Source of the DNA: Toxonevra muliebris
Taxonomy: Eukaryota; Arthropoda; Insecta; Diptera; Pallopteridae
Direction: 5' to 3'
Assembly (NCBI GenBank): GCA_963691655.1
Contig: OY829326.1
Coordinates: 137,534,998 to 137,598,997 of the forward strand
DNA: 64,000 nucleotides
The position numbers and the translations under genes are program-made. A model generated the notes under the pieces. It ran no database searches. It saw only the letters and a program-made list of their open reading frames with translations, and was not told the origin of the DNA. Shown in pieces: positions 1 to 10,861 of this stretch; the stretch's first letter is position 1; each line of letters opens with the position of its first letter.

Positions 1-615
1 AATGCTTAAAATCGCCAACCTGGGAAAACTTGGACATATTTGGAATTAAATCGGGTAAGAAGATGTTTTTATGCATGGCAACGATCCAAAACATGCTGCC
101 GTTGCCACCAAAAAGAGGCTAATTGATAACAGGAATAACTGTTGGACTTGCCGCCATAATCGCTTGACATAAATCTTACAAAAATATTGCAGGCCATGGT
201 GAAAAGAAAAATGTATGCCTAAAAGGATTCAACAACGACTATTGGGGAATTATAGGAGAGAGCTTTATCAGCATGGCAGGAAATAACTTGTATCTCACTG
301 GAAAGCCTTGTTGAAACCATGTCGCGTCATATAAAATCCAATATAAAATCTCGCGGAGACCACACGAAATACTAAAGATGATTTAAATAGGTTTTCCACG
401 TGCGCGTCAAAACTATTCACACCACTTTTTCTGAATTTTTTTGTATTTTTAATGTTTTTTGTATGAAAATGAAGTAGTTTTTGTTGTTTTTTTATGCTAG
501 TAGTTTTGAGTATCAAGCCGTTGTACTTTGATTTTACATATTTTTGTTTAAAACTAATAAAATTTATGAATATTATGTTTTATGAATTTTTGTGAAACAC
601 TTTTGTCCGCTACTG
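1..615 (+). mobile_element. Tc1-like transposon, 3' part, degenerate
   Basis: Cut by the left edge of the window. At 71-103 the plus strand reads MHGNDPKHAA, the block around the second catalytic Asp of Tc1-family transposases (GAT at 83-85). In another frame 283-375 reads SLESLVETMSRHIKS then GDHTKY and a stop at 373-375, the usual C-terminus of Tc1-like proteins. The element appears to end at cacttttgtccgctactg (598-615), followed by TA at 616-617. Frames are broken, so it is inactive. The left inverted repeat is outside the window. Confidence 0.75.
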
Positions 616-652
616 TATGCACATTCTAGAGAGCTACAAGAGTACATAAAAA

Positions 653-902
653 TGGATGCGTTTCGCGGTTGTAAATCAGTGAGTGTTTCTGATTAACCAA
701 ACTGCCAAGCATGATTTCTCAAAACTTTGACAGTTCTTTAACTCGACACAAACTCGAAATCATCGTCCATAATTTTATTTTTGGAACGAAATTAAAACAT
801 TTCACAAACTAGAATTTAAAAATTTTAAATTGCGTTTGTTAGACGCAAACACTGATTTTTGATTAATCAGTTTTTCTGATTTTACGTCCGGAAACGCACC
901 CA
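653..902. mobile_element. Small inverted-repeat element (MITE-like)
   Basis: The left end tggatgcgtttcgcggttgt and the complement of the right end, tgggtgcgtttccggacg, match imperfectly, and both are followed by aaatcag and ctgattaa motifs. About 250 bp, no coding capacity. No target duplication could be matched, so the boundaries are approximate. Confidence 0.4.
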
Positions 903-2178
903 ATTTAATCAGTTCATAATCATCGATTACGATGCGCAAGGATGAGAGTACGTAAGTATAAATTCAGGATCTTATGCATCGTTATAATCGAATCGTATTA
1001 AGTATTAGTAATCGTTTGTTGGGTTTTGTTTTCACTGCGTGGGAAGATGTCGTTTGATTGTGATTGTAATTTACATTTTAGAAAAGAACGAAAAAGTAGC
1101 GGACATATCGAGAAAGTGAAGGGAAAGCTAGCCCGATACAAAATAATTTAGTTGAACAAACAGAATCCTTAATAACACTGTGCAACAACAAAAATTTTAC
1201 TGCTCCAATCACATATAAAAACTAGGCAAAAAACTAAGGAGTGGTCTGATTTAATGAAACTTCACATAAATATATTTTTAAGGACACTAGTCCCAAAAAT
1301 TCTATCAGTTTTTCTATAAACTGTGTACTTTCCCTATAAATAAAGTTTAAAAAAAAAAAAACAAAATTTATCATATTTTAATAGCTTATTAAAAACATAG
1401 TGTTTGCGGTATGAAATTAATTGAATAATTCAAGTATTTTGATTAATCAGAATTATTGATTAATCGTGTATCCCACAGCTCTATTATTTACCATTTAAAT
1501 TTGATCGATAATTCAATTTAAAGGTGGAAATTAAGTAATGCTCCAAAACTCTTCGGGGCCCAAACCTATTTTGTTTGAAAATAACATTGTTTATGAAAAT
1601 TGGAAGTTAAGTTAAATGACAAAAAAGAAGAGATTTTTATATTTCGACCTATAACCCCTAAACTCTTGACTTGATGGCAAAAAACGGTTCTTTAATTTTG
1701 AAATATGTTCCTGAAACAGATATTTTTAGAGGAAAAAATAGTGTTGACTAGTTTAATATGATAATTGGACTGTTTGACAGTCTATGCAAGGGAAAATGGC
1801 TCTGGTGAGTTGCTTGAATTTGGTTAAAAAAAAATAAAAATTCCAAAAAATGTGTACAATATTTCGTTAAACTATATATCCAACCATGTAGTATCACAAT
1901 GGGCCATACTAGTCTATCATGTTTAAATTCCCTTAACAAAAAAAAGAAGAAAATTAAAAAAAAAAATTAAAAAAAATTCACATTTTTCTTTGATTTTTCA
2001 AATGATCTTGACGTTTTTGAGCGTCGTGTGATTTCGACATAGTTTTCATTGCCTACATTTAGGCAGAAAACGAAATTGGTATTTTAGCCTTCACTGTGTG
2101 AAAAGAGGCTAATATTTTGGGACATATTCCGTTCCCATTTAATATAAACTTTTTTAAAATTAAAATTTTTAGTGGCTG
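903..2178. other. AT-rich tract, nothing recognised
   Basis: No supportable gene. A short gattaatcag...gattaatcg piece at 1440-1470 followed by cacagctct resembles a decayed end of the hAT-type foldback seen at 45.2-45.9 kb. Confidence 0.4.
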
Positions 2179-2430
2179 TGGGCGCAAGCATGAACACCTG
2201 TCTGAAAGAGAGACGTAAAAAATAGGTAGTTAGAAAATGACAGGCGAGGTTTTAGCTCTTTCTTACTACTTAAAATAATGTTGTAAAAAAAAACGGTAGA
2301 ATGATGATAGTGTATGAACATTCATCAATGCACCGATTTTTATTTTATTTTTGAATTTTCAGCTCCTATCTCTTTCTTTTTATCTATTTTTGTATCTCTC
2401 TTTCAGACAGGCGTTCATGTTTGCGACCGT
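2179..2430. mobile_element. MITE with about 45-bp inverted ends
   Basis: gcgcaagcatgaacacctgt at the left pairs with the complement of acaggcgttcatgtttgcga at the right; both arms continue through ctgaaagagaga and aaaaatag. Total about 250 bp with no ORF. The superfamily is unclear. Confidence 0.5.
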
Positions 2431-4400
2431 GTGAGCACCTTCAAAGGAAATAAGAAAAAAACTTGTCAGGAATTTGTCGCCTAATGTAAAAGGGTCTGTA
2501 ATATATAATACGAAAATATGCAACTATGAAATACAGGCCACAGTAAACGTACTTGAAAAATGCAACCATTAGTAATGGGAAACGAAAATGTAGAAACTAT
2601 TTAATTGAAGCATTTTTTTTAAGGCGGTTGGTCCTGAATTCTGGACGTCATAATTTTCAAGACAAAGGCCTTTGGAAAAAAATGGTGTAAAATTTAAAAT
2701 GTAAAAAACTTGTGAATTTTAGCATCAAAACTCTAAATTATGAGATTACCGATAAAAGACGCCTTAGGGCGTATTATATTAGGTTTAAAATAGTAGCCTT
2801 TCGGCAGCTGCAACGTGTCAATTATTGGGTAATAAGAACATGCATACATATATTTTATATATATTTGTGTATCCATTGAAAGTGGAAAATTTCATTTGAC
2901 CTCATGCTGGCATAACAGTAGACATTTTCTTGTCTGTCGTATGCGAATACAAAATGAAGGTAGATACAAGCGCTCGCTTCTTTACGAAGTGTACAGTATA
3001 AAAATAGGTGAGTGATAAAGATTTAAATTAGACTAATGTGAATCGAAATAAATAGAACTGATTTATATTTTGCGAAAATTTTTTTTTAAACAGTGATCCT
3101 TTATTATATGCGGCAGATGCGCCCTCGTGAAATGCTTGTGATGATGGGGATATTTCATAGATCCTGACATTGTTTTTACTTGGACATGCTTAAACACCTC
3201 GAATAGCCAACACTAGAGCCCATATTTACAATAAATCGAATCTTACATGTCCTTAATATCTGAAAGTCTAGTAGGATGATTAAACCAGAAAACCTACAAA
3301 TTTGAGCATAAATTTCACAATCAGCACTTTCTGCGGAGAAGTTTGCGGCCACGTTTTGACCTTCTGGGCAAAAATGTTAATCCTTTTTTCCATCGAAATT
3401 AATGGCATTTGGGCGTGGCTCATGACACATGCTCACTCTACACACGCAACCAGTATCAAAAACTGCAGTTGAACATGTAACAAAGTCCTCAAATCATTAG
3501 CCGGCAGCAGATGAAGTAAAGCTAAAGAGGCTTTTGGAACTACAGCTGAGTTAAAGACAGTGGTGCAGCTTGCAAACTTGTCAAAACTTTGTGATGCGTG
3601 CATGCTAAAGCTATGTTGCAATATTTATTAGTCCATCGTTTGGATGTGCCACCAAAACATATTCATCTGACTCCTGAGTTCTTTTGGACAGATCAAACAG
3701 ATATCGCACAAATTTTTGGGCATACACATATGACACACATTGCGGAAACGACACCAACAATAATAATTACAACATCTAGTACATTTTAGGAGTTTTTGCT
3801 GCTACAACAACAGCAACAACATGCATGACATGGTGAATTACTGCAGCTGTATGATAAGATGTTTCAAAATGTATTGGAGAATATGAAACGTCATCAACTT
3901 ATGGCTAATTTGGAGATTGTAGTCACATGTAAATAAGTGAGTGATAGATAAGTTTGCAATTGTATAGCTATACAATTTTTTTTTTATTATATTAGTATAA
4001 TTAAGTTTTATATGAACTATTTATAGTTCTAAACAATGTCAACGACTGTTCACACTATTAATTGGTATATTTCAGGGAAATATTTCAAAATTATTCTCAA
4101 TCTTTGTGAATACATAAATAATACATAAGGTAATATTATGATTTGCACTAAAGATGTCATATTCAGTCTAAGAACTACTAGCGTCTTAATGAAAAAATCA
4201 AAAATAGATACTATACAAAAATGCAATATTCAAAACAATGAAATAGAGAAAAAAAAATCAAAAAGTTTTGTGATGAGATATGGAGATAGTTTCCCATTTC
4301 GCATTAATTTCCTATAACGTTCCTTTGTTCATAAAAACATTTATTTGAATAACAAATTTATGCATATCAATCAAATTATTTTCCATATATTCACGAAACT
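2431..4400. other. AT-rich tract without recognised genes
   Basis: Only short ORFs. Around 3440-3930 the base composition is less AT-biased and a CAA/CAG run encodes a glutamine stretch (near 3800-3825), possibly a very old gag or host fragment, but no family was recognised. Confidence 0.35.
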
Positions 4401-4403
4401 GAT

Positions 4404-4607
4404 TTATCTTATCTTACGAGAGGCACCAATTTAATAAAATTTCGTATTCTTTCCCAGAACAGAATATCAAGTTTTATTTTTTTATCGACGAAACGAAAGT
4501 CTCTCAAATTCAATACAAATTGAAAAAAAGAAAATCAAATAAAAATGGAATTAATGTTATCTTATCTGTATTTGGGTTATCTTATCTGATGTAGTGATAC
4601 CTTATCT
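4404..4607. promoter_or_regulatory. Cluster of GATA-factor-type motifs
   Basis: TTATCT (complement AGATAA) occurs at about 4404 and 4409 and again five times within 51 bp at 4557, 4562, 4577, 4582 and 4602, mostly as ttatcttatctg pairs. AGATAA is the core bound by GATA-type zinc-finger factors in flies. No nearby gene start was found, so function is inference. Confidence 0.3.
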
Positions 4608-4619
4608 GTTAAGTAAACC

Positions 4620-5590
4620 ATTTGTTGGTAAAGCTTAAGTAGATCGTATCTAAAAAAAAGAGCTCATTTCACAGATTAGTTATGCATGTATGCATGTTTG
4701 AATGGTAATATACACAAAAAGGAAGAAAAAATTAAAAGGTTCACAGTTTATTAAAATTGTGGAGCAAATTTCTCTTAGTTTATCTTGCACTCACTCAATT
4801 GTGCTTGGCTAACAATAAACTGCCGTGGTCTGTGGTAAACTCCAGCGAATTCTTTTATACTATTATTAGGCTATTAAAATTTCCAGTAGATATAGAATGA
4901 AATCTAAAAATTGCGGTAATTGGTTGTTCCAAAGCTTGAACCAGAATAACACTGTAGATACAGTGCAAAATGCCTAACCAGAAGTTAATACTAGATGATA
5001 GATGCGTTTTGCTTGCCGCTACTTATTCCCTGGATCGTCATAGCCGCGGTTTTTGTCGAAGTTCTTAGCTACTTGACTAGCCGTTCGCTCTCTTAGTTAA
5101 CTTGAGAGTCGGATACTAATAGCTATTGAAATTGTTTTTGGTCGCACGATACACTGATCTACTATATTCAGCGGGAGATGTCTCTACTACAAACTCCACC
5201 TTTCATATAGTATACACAAATCACCAATTTTCGCAAGTCGCTTATCAGTTTCGAAACAGCGCCATCTAGTAGCTGTATTCGTAGTCAACACCTGTCCGTC
5301 CGTCCATTGCCATCGCGGTGGCAGCGCCTCTCCCTCTGCTTATTAGCGCACCTGTAAATTTGTAAGATTTTATTTATTTATTTATGTCTTGCTGATTTGG
5401 AAGCTATTCGTAGCTTTTATAATTTTAAACATTTAACATTTAAAAACAATATGATTACTGTATTAACGAACCTTTCTGACGGTGTATGCGTATTCCCAAG
5501 ATTTGTGGTACAGCTCTTCTGGTCCTATTGGACATCGGGTGGTGATTTATAACATTAAATTCTGAAGGTTGAGACTAATGCCAACTTGGT
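4620..5590. other. Unannotated tract
   Basis: No gene supported. The part 4960-5345 is less AT-rich and includes gcgccatctagtagctg and a GC-richer stretch near 5300, which looks like decayed repeat sequence of unknown class. Confidence 0.3.
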
Positions 5591-6046
5591 TTGGCAGGAT
5601 CGCCATGTAATAAGTTTGTGGATTATTTTCTCGAAGTAAAGTGTAAAGGAATTTCAAAGAGAAACCTAACACTTATTTTAAGGGCGCAGCGCACCGCAAG
5701 AAAAATAACAATAGAAAAGAAAATGAGTGAGTTCCTAAGTGGCGTTAAAGAAATATCTTCCTACGACGGGCACGGCTATAGACTTGCTGCATTGAAGGCC
5801 TGCCAGCTATCTCTCTCCTACTTGCCTGTTGCACTGTGTGAAATATTGTCCAAATTGACAAAAGCATCACCTTCTGCCACTGATATTTCGTACGGTAAAA
5901 GTGGATCCGCCCACATAACAGGGCTGTATTTAGTAAAGTCTTCCTCGAGCTTGTTTATTCTTATTCAATTCTTCTTGTTTAAAAGGCCTACGTTGAACTC
6001 TAATATTTATAACTTTAACTTTTATATATTTCAACCCCCTTTGTAA
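5591..6046 (+). other. Open frame of 152 codons without a proper start, unrecognised
   Basis: The frame opens after a stop just upstream and its first ATG is internal (about 5723, MSEFLSGVKEI). The first 110 codons have a coding-like composition (RNLTLILRAQRTARK, GHGYRLAALKACQLSLSYLP) and the end is AT-rich and random-looking. No domain or family was recognised. It may be a piece of a mobile-element protein or chance. Confidence 0.25.
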
Positions 6047-6782
6047 AAGGGGTTGATCTGTTAAAATATCAAAGAGTCTCATAAATATATGATCCGAAAT
6101 AATTTACTGTGTTGCAAAATTACTAGTGATAGTAATTCATCGCGGACATTTTTTCCCTTTCTTGACTTAGTTAAAAATTTTTGAATTCAAGAAATGTCCC
6201 TAGCCAGTACGAGCACACATTACCCTTTATCATTTAATTCCGATTTCCGTGTGCATACATATGCAATCGGATCATATTCCTCTACGGTGGAAAGATTTTG
6301 GAATCAAATATGAAATTATTGCTTGTATAATAATCTAATGTCTCTTCCCTCTTGTTCCTGGTATCTGATTGAGAATTATAACCTACCACTGTAGTCTGGC
6401 TACCTCAAACTACAATATCAAACAAATAGTCGTTGAGAACAGCAATCTCAATTTACTAATATTTTTAGGCTGAAGATGGCGTTCCTCTTTCATTGAAGCT
6501 CTTATACTCCATGAATTTGTTTGGGTGTCATAACATTCTATTAAAGATTCCTATTGAAAAACCCCGCAGCTAATAATCGATGAGAACAGCAATCTAAATT
6601 ATTTAAATATTTAATTGTTACTAATAATTTGGTGACTGTAGGTGATGTGTTTGATTTATGATGTTATTTTGTAGATGATGTTGGTTGATCTTGTGTTGTG
6701 TACCAATGTATGTAATTATGCTGACTTTAACTGCTGTCCACGGGAGGCTCTGCAAAGAGCGAGTACCTTTCAAATTCCTCGA
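6047..6782. other. Unannotated AT-rich tract
   Basis: No gene or clear repeat recognised. Confidence 0.4.
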
Positions 6783-7010
6783 ATCCGGCTCGAAGGACCA
6801 TGAAAAGAGCGGAGGGCTTCAGGATATAGAATGATATCCTGGCATTCGGTAAAATTGTCTAAAGATGACAAATTCAACCCGCTGAATCATAAATATATCG
6901 ACGAAAAAATCGACATAAGGGCGGCATCTGTAATATCCTTTATTATTTTTTATATCATTTTTATAATATGCAAATTTCTCATCTTGCGCATTGTTAATTG
7001 AGTTAATCAA
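6783..7010 (-). mobile_element. LTR-type fragment with atccggctcgaag motif
   Basis: atccggctcgaaggacca at 6783-6800 is followed at 6915-6945 by gacataagggcggcatctgt, then aatatccttt. Both motifs recur together at 17.2, 17.6-17.7 and 18.5-18.7 kb. On the minus strand the first motif reads tggtccttcgagccggat, which begins with TGG like a retroelement primer-binding site. LTR origin is inference. Confidence 0.4.
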
Positions 7011-7156
7011 AAACAAAAAAAATCCGAGAATTCAGAACTCAGATACAACGTGCACTTGGATATACGAGGGCGACTTTGGTTGTATAAATATCCTTTTACG
7101 CCAGCCTGAGTCACATTAATGGAAACGCTGTAATATATTGTTATACATATCCGGCT

Positions 7157-7640
7157 CGCGTTTTATTTTCGCGCCACGACACTCGCGATATTGAATATTT
7201 TATTTAATTTTAATAGAAAGCGCAGTCGCGTGCCGCCAGTGTATCGCGTTTTATTTTCACACCGCGACAATCGCGATATTAAATATTTTATTTAATTTTA
7301 TTTTTAATAGAAAGCGCAGCCAAGTGCCGCCAGTGTATAATAAAGTTATCGCGTTTTATTTTCGCGCTGCGACACTCGCGATATTAAATATTTTATTTGA
7401 TTTTAATTTTAATAGAAAGCGCAGCCGTGTGCCGCCAGTATATCGCGTTTTATTTTCGCACCGCGACACTCGCGATTAAATATTTTATTTTTAATAGAAA
7501 GCGCAGCCGCGTGCCGCCAGTATATCGCATTTTATTTTCGCGCCGCGACACTCGCGATATTAAATATTTTATTTGATTTTAATTTTAATAGAAAGCGCAG
7601 TCGCGTGCCGCCAGTATATAATTAAGTTATCGCGTTTTAT
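7157..7640. repeat. GC-containing tandem array, about 80-107 bp units, 5 copies plus a partial
   Basis: Units start at cgcgttttattttcg (about 7157, 7245, 7350, 7445, 7526 and a partial at 7631). Each holds gcgacactcgcgatatt, an AT-rich spacer of variable length (aaatattttattt) and tagaaagcgcagccgcgtgc then cgccagtatat. Length differences come mostly from the AT spacer. Unusually CpG-rich for this window; minisatellite-like. Confidence 0.85.
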
Positions 7641-7642
7641 GC

Positions 7643-8007
7643 CTGATTAAATAATGATTCTCTGCCTTACTTCAAAATCTTAAATAATTCGTTGCATTTA
7701 TTTTTGTGTATTTTACGCAACGTTATTTTGATTTTTGCCAGAAAATTGCAGCATGCTGTTATTAAATCCTTTAAATGAATCGCTGTATCTAAAGTTGTCT
7801 CCGCATTGTCGGCCTCCAAATTAATTATTTCCGAGTAGCAACATTTTACTTTGTTCTTTAAATCCTTTCCCAACACATTATTTGTATGGATTTCTTATTT
7901 TTTGTTTCGAGCAACGAACTCGTAAACATGATTCGAAAGAATTCGATGCGAGATGATAATATACTTATTAATATTATAAAATTAGATAACAGTGTGAGTA
8001 ACATACA
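7643..8007. repeat. Repeat family B, copy 1
   Basis: First of three direct copies of a unit marked by tctctgcct, ttcaaaatcttaaataatt and attgcagcatgctgttatta. On the minus strand it keeps a 69-codon frame (KCCYSEIINLEADNAETTLD) ending just inside the left boundary. Copy 2 differs by about two bases in a 147-base core, so the duplication is recent. Confidence 0.75.
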
Positions 8008-8127
8008 TCCTTAATTACTAATCAGCCAACTCTTAAACGTTTGCATGAAGGTCTGGAACGCTAATGAAATGATTGTGGTCTTGTCAAATATTTTTTCTTT
8101 GTTTTATTATGCCACATTTTGTAGATT

Positions 8128-8430
8128 GCTACCTACATTTACAAAAATCATGCTTTTATTGAATGTGATTAAATAATATTTCTCTGCCTCAGTTCAAAAT
8201 CTTAAATAATTCGTTGCAATTATTTTTCTGCATTTTACGCGATGTTATTTTGATTTTCACCATTCATTTCATATTTGCCAGAAAATTGCAGCATGCTGTT
8301 ATTAAATCCTTTAAATGAATCGCTGTATCTAAAGTTGTCTCCGCATTGTCGGCCTCCAAATTAATTATTTCCTAGTAGCAACATTTTACGTTGTTCTTTA
8401 AATCCTTTCCCAACACATTATTTATATAAT
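8128..8430. repeat. Repeat family B, copy 2
   Basis: Same core as copy 1, extended to the left by gctacctacatttacaaaaa, which copy 3 shares. The minus-strand frame is still readable, with one stop in place of the serine codon after KCCY and an insertion relative to copy 1. Confidence 0.75.
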
Positions 8431-8706
8431 TTTAGGGTTGTAAAGTAAAATACAATATACAATACACAATTTATTATATTTAAATTCACTGGATTTATTT
8501 AAATAGGTATCCTATCTAAAACTGAGAAACTACTCTTGAGATCCAACTATGTTGGCTGTAGAAATATACATATACATACCTTAACTTATATGCGTCCATT
8601 AAGAACCAACCACAGGTAATTTTTTATTTAATTTTGGTCTATGGTCTTGGATAATTTCTTTTATCATGGGTATAAACCATAATCCATTCTCCTGTGCCAC
8701 AATTCA

Positions 8707-9121
8707 GCTACCTACATTTACAAAAATCATGCTTTATTGAATGTGATTAAATAATATTTCTCTGCCTCAGTTCAAAATCTTAAATAATTCGTTGCAATTT
8801 TCTGCATTTTACGCGATGTTATTTTGATTTTCACCATTCATTTCATATTTGCCAGAAAATTGCAGCATGCTGTTATTAAATCCTTTTAAAGAATCTATGT
8901 GTCTAAAGTTCCTTCTGCATTTTCATACCCTAATGTAATTATTTCCGAGTAGCAACATTTTACGTTATTCTTTAAATCCTTTCCCAAAACATTATTTATA
9001 TAGACTTCTTATATTTTGTTAAGAGCAACGAACTTAAACACATATTGCGAAAGAATTCGGTGCGTGATGTTAATATACTTATTTATATTATAAAATTAGA
9101 GAATAGTGTGAGTAGCATACT
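8707..9121. repeat. Repeat family B, copy 3 (more diverged)
   Basis: Shares the left extension of copy 2 and the right part of copy 1 (aaagaattcggtgcgtgatg, then ttaatatactta). The middle has diverged. This pattern suggests successive duplications of one segment. Confidence 0.7.
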
Positions 9122-9880
9122 ATAATGTACTGTGTCCCTATCTGCAGGTTGTCTGAGGAGTCGAGGGCTGGTGTCCAAGTTAGCTTGCAGTCAGTACGTT
9201 TCACATACGTATTTATGGCGAACTCGTTTACAACTGATGAGGTGTACACTTGTTGCGATGAATTAAAAGTAATTTCGCGTTTAGATTTGTGTGTCGCTCT
9301 TTATTGCTGATATCATAATGAATGCTTAAATATATTTGTACCTCCACGCTGTACATACATAAGTGTGTATATACAGGTGGAAGAGGGAGAGTAGCGTGCA
9401 TACGTTAAGCAACCACCCAAGTGAGGATTCAGGTATCACTTGTGTGGTTGACGGTGGAAATATGTTGAGACTGCAGATTCCACGGTTGATACATTAATAC
9501 ACTTCCTTGCTCTTTGTAGCACTGCTGAACAATATAATAGGGCGGGTGTTATTTGTTTTAGCTCATTGAACTCATATATGTGATTTTATTTGTTAATAGT
9601 TTATTAACTTTTATTTTCACATTTTGAGTGAAATATTAAATACTTGAAATGAAAAATTTTATTATATTGAATTTTACAAAAATATGAGATCATGTTTATT
9701 TGCTTAGCTGTGTTTACTTTTCATTATTTCTCGCTCCAACTAACACGACGTTAATAACTTGTTTTTATTCTTTTAATACGTTGATTTAATATTAAATCTT
9801 TGCTTTCAAAAGTTGGATAGTTTCTAACATTTATTTTACGATTAATCAATTTCTTATCTTCTTTCAAAGCGCTTATTTGA
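9122..9880. other. Unannotated tract
   Basis: No supportable gene; the short ORFs look random. Confidence 0.4.
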
Positions 9881-9884
9881 CTTA

Positions 9885-9995
9885 ATCAGAAACATAATAG
9901 TTTTTGATCTTCAAAATTTATATGTAGGTATAAATACAAATATTTAATACTTATTGACATACATTGTCACAAATATCCGGCTCGAAGAACCAATG
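9885..9995 (-). mobile_element. LTR-type fragment (atccggctcgaag family)
   Basis: cagaaacataatagtttttg, aatacttattgacatacatt and atccggctcgaagaaccaat (9975-9994) occur in the same order as at 18.57-18.67 kb, and the last two as at 17.18-17.24 kb. Fragment only. Confidence 0.5.
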
Positions 9996-10258
9996 GGGGT
10001 TGTGACGGTCATTTAACAAGACAAAATTTCAAATTTAAGCTTAGTTTTTTACTTATGTAAAATAAAATAAAAATCTCATGGTTAGACGTTGTGTAGTAGT
10101 AATAGAATTATAAAATAATATAAGAAGAATAAAAAAAAATAACTCCTAAAATATTCTGCAACCATTGGCAAGAAATGGCAGGTTTTATATTATAAATATT
10201 ACCTGGTCGGTTGGGCTTTCCTATATTCGCGTAGCTCGATGCTTTTTTGTTCAGAAGT

Positions 10259-10850
10259 TTAGTTTTTCAGCGATTTTAATTGGTTATAATATTTGGAGCA
10301 TAATTTTCCCATAATAAAATACAGCTCCTGAAAAGAACAAAACAAGTAAATGTAGAATTTGTATACAAATAAAAAATTTTGAAGCACTAGAATGCTTACC
10401 TCAACTTTGGATGGAAATAAAGCCTTTATTTGATGAAATTTCTGCTGCTAAGTTAACAGGCAGCTTTGTAGGAATATTGTAAAGTTTGCAGCTGCTTTTT
10501 CAAATGTGTCTAAAACTCTGAGCTCATCAAAATATTTTGTGTTCGATAAGTTTCCATTACGTTGATTAATAATATTGTTTGAAGATTTAATAGATAGATG
10601 GCACGCTACAATTTCCGTATTATAAACATTACAATTTCTTGTTTTAACTAATTTATTGTGATCTTGGTTGCTTTATTTTTAAATGGCTTCGAAAAGTCGA
10701 AATATTATCGAATGATTGAAAACATGAGTTTTCAATACATCTAAATTCGCTACAATGGCTTAAGGAATGAAAAATTTTTAAGTGCACTAATAAAGATTTG
10801 GCGTTGGCAAATCCACTTTTGCATAAAAAGCATTTCACATCGATATGCAA
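10259..10850 (-). pseudogene. Broken C2H2 zinc-finger protein gene with an apparent intron
   Basis: Minus strand from 10850: MHIDVKCFLCKSGFANAKSL then LVHLKIFH is a C2H2 finger (C-x2-C, H-x4-H) and EFRCIENSCFQSFDNIS a second one (C-x4-C). The frame stops at 10653, but a related frame continues (YFDELRVLDTFEKAAANFT) to a donor-like GTAAGC at 10399-10394. An acceptor TTTTCAG at 10334-10328 leads into ELYFIMGKLCSKYYNQLKSL and a stop at 10261-10259. The layout resembles two-finger proteins carried by arthropod mobile elements. Stops and frame changes indicate a remnant. The family name is unknown to me. Confidence 0.5.
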
Positions 10851-10861
10851 TCAATTTCACT

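Noticed and set aside
3433..3830. Possible gag-like fragment with a glutamine run
   Set aside because: Frames are broken, no diagnostic motif, and CAA/CAG runs are common in fly DNA.
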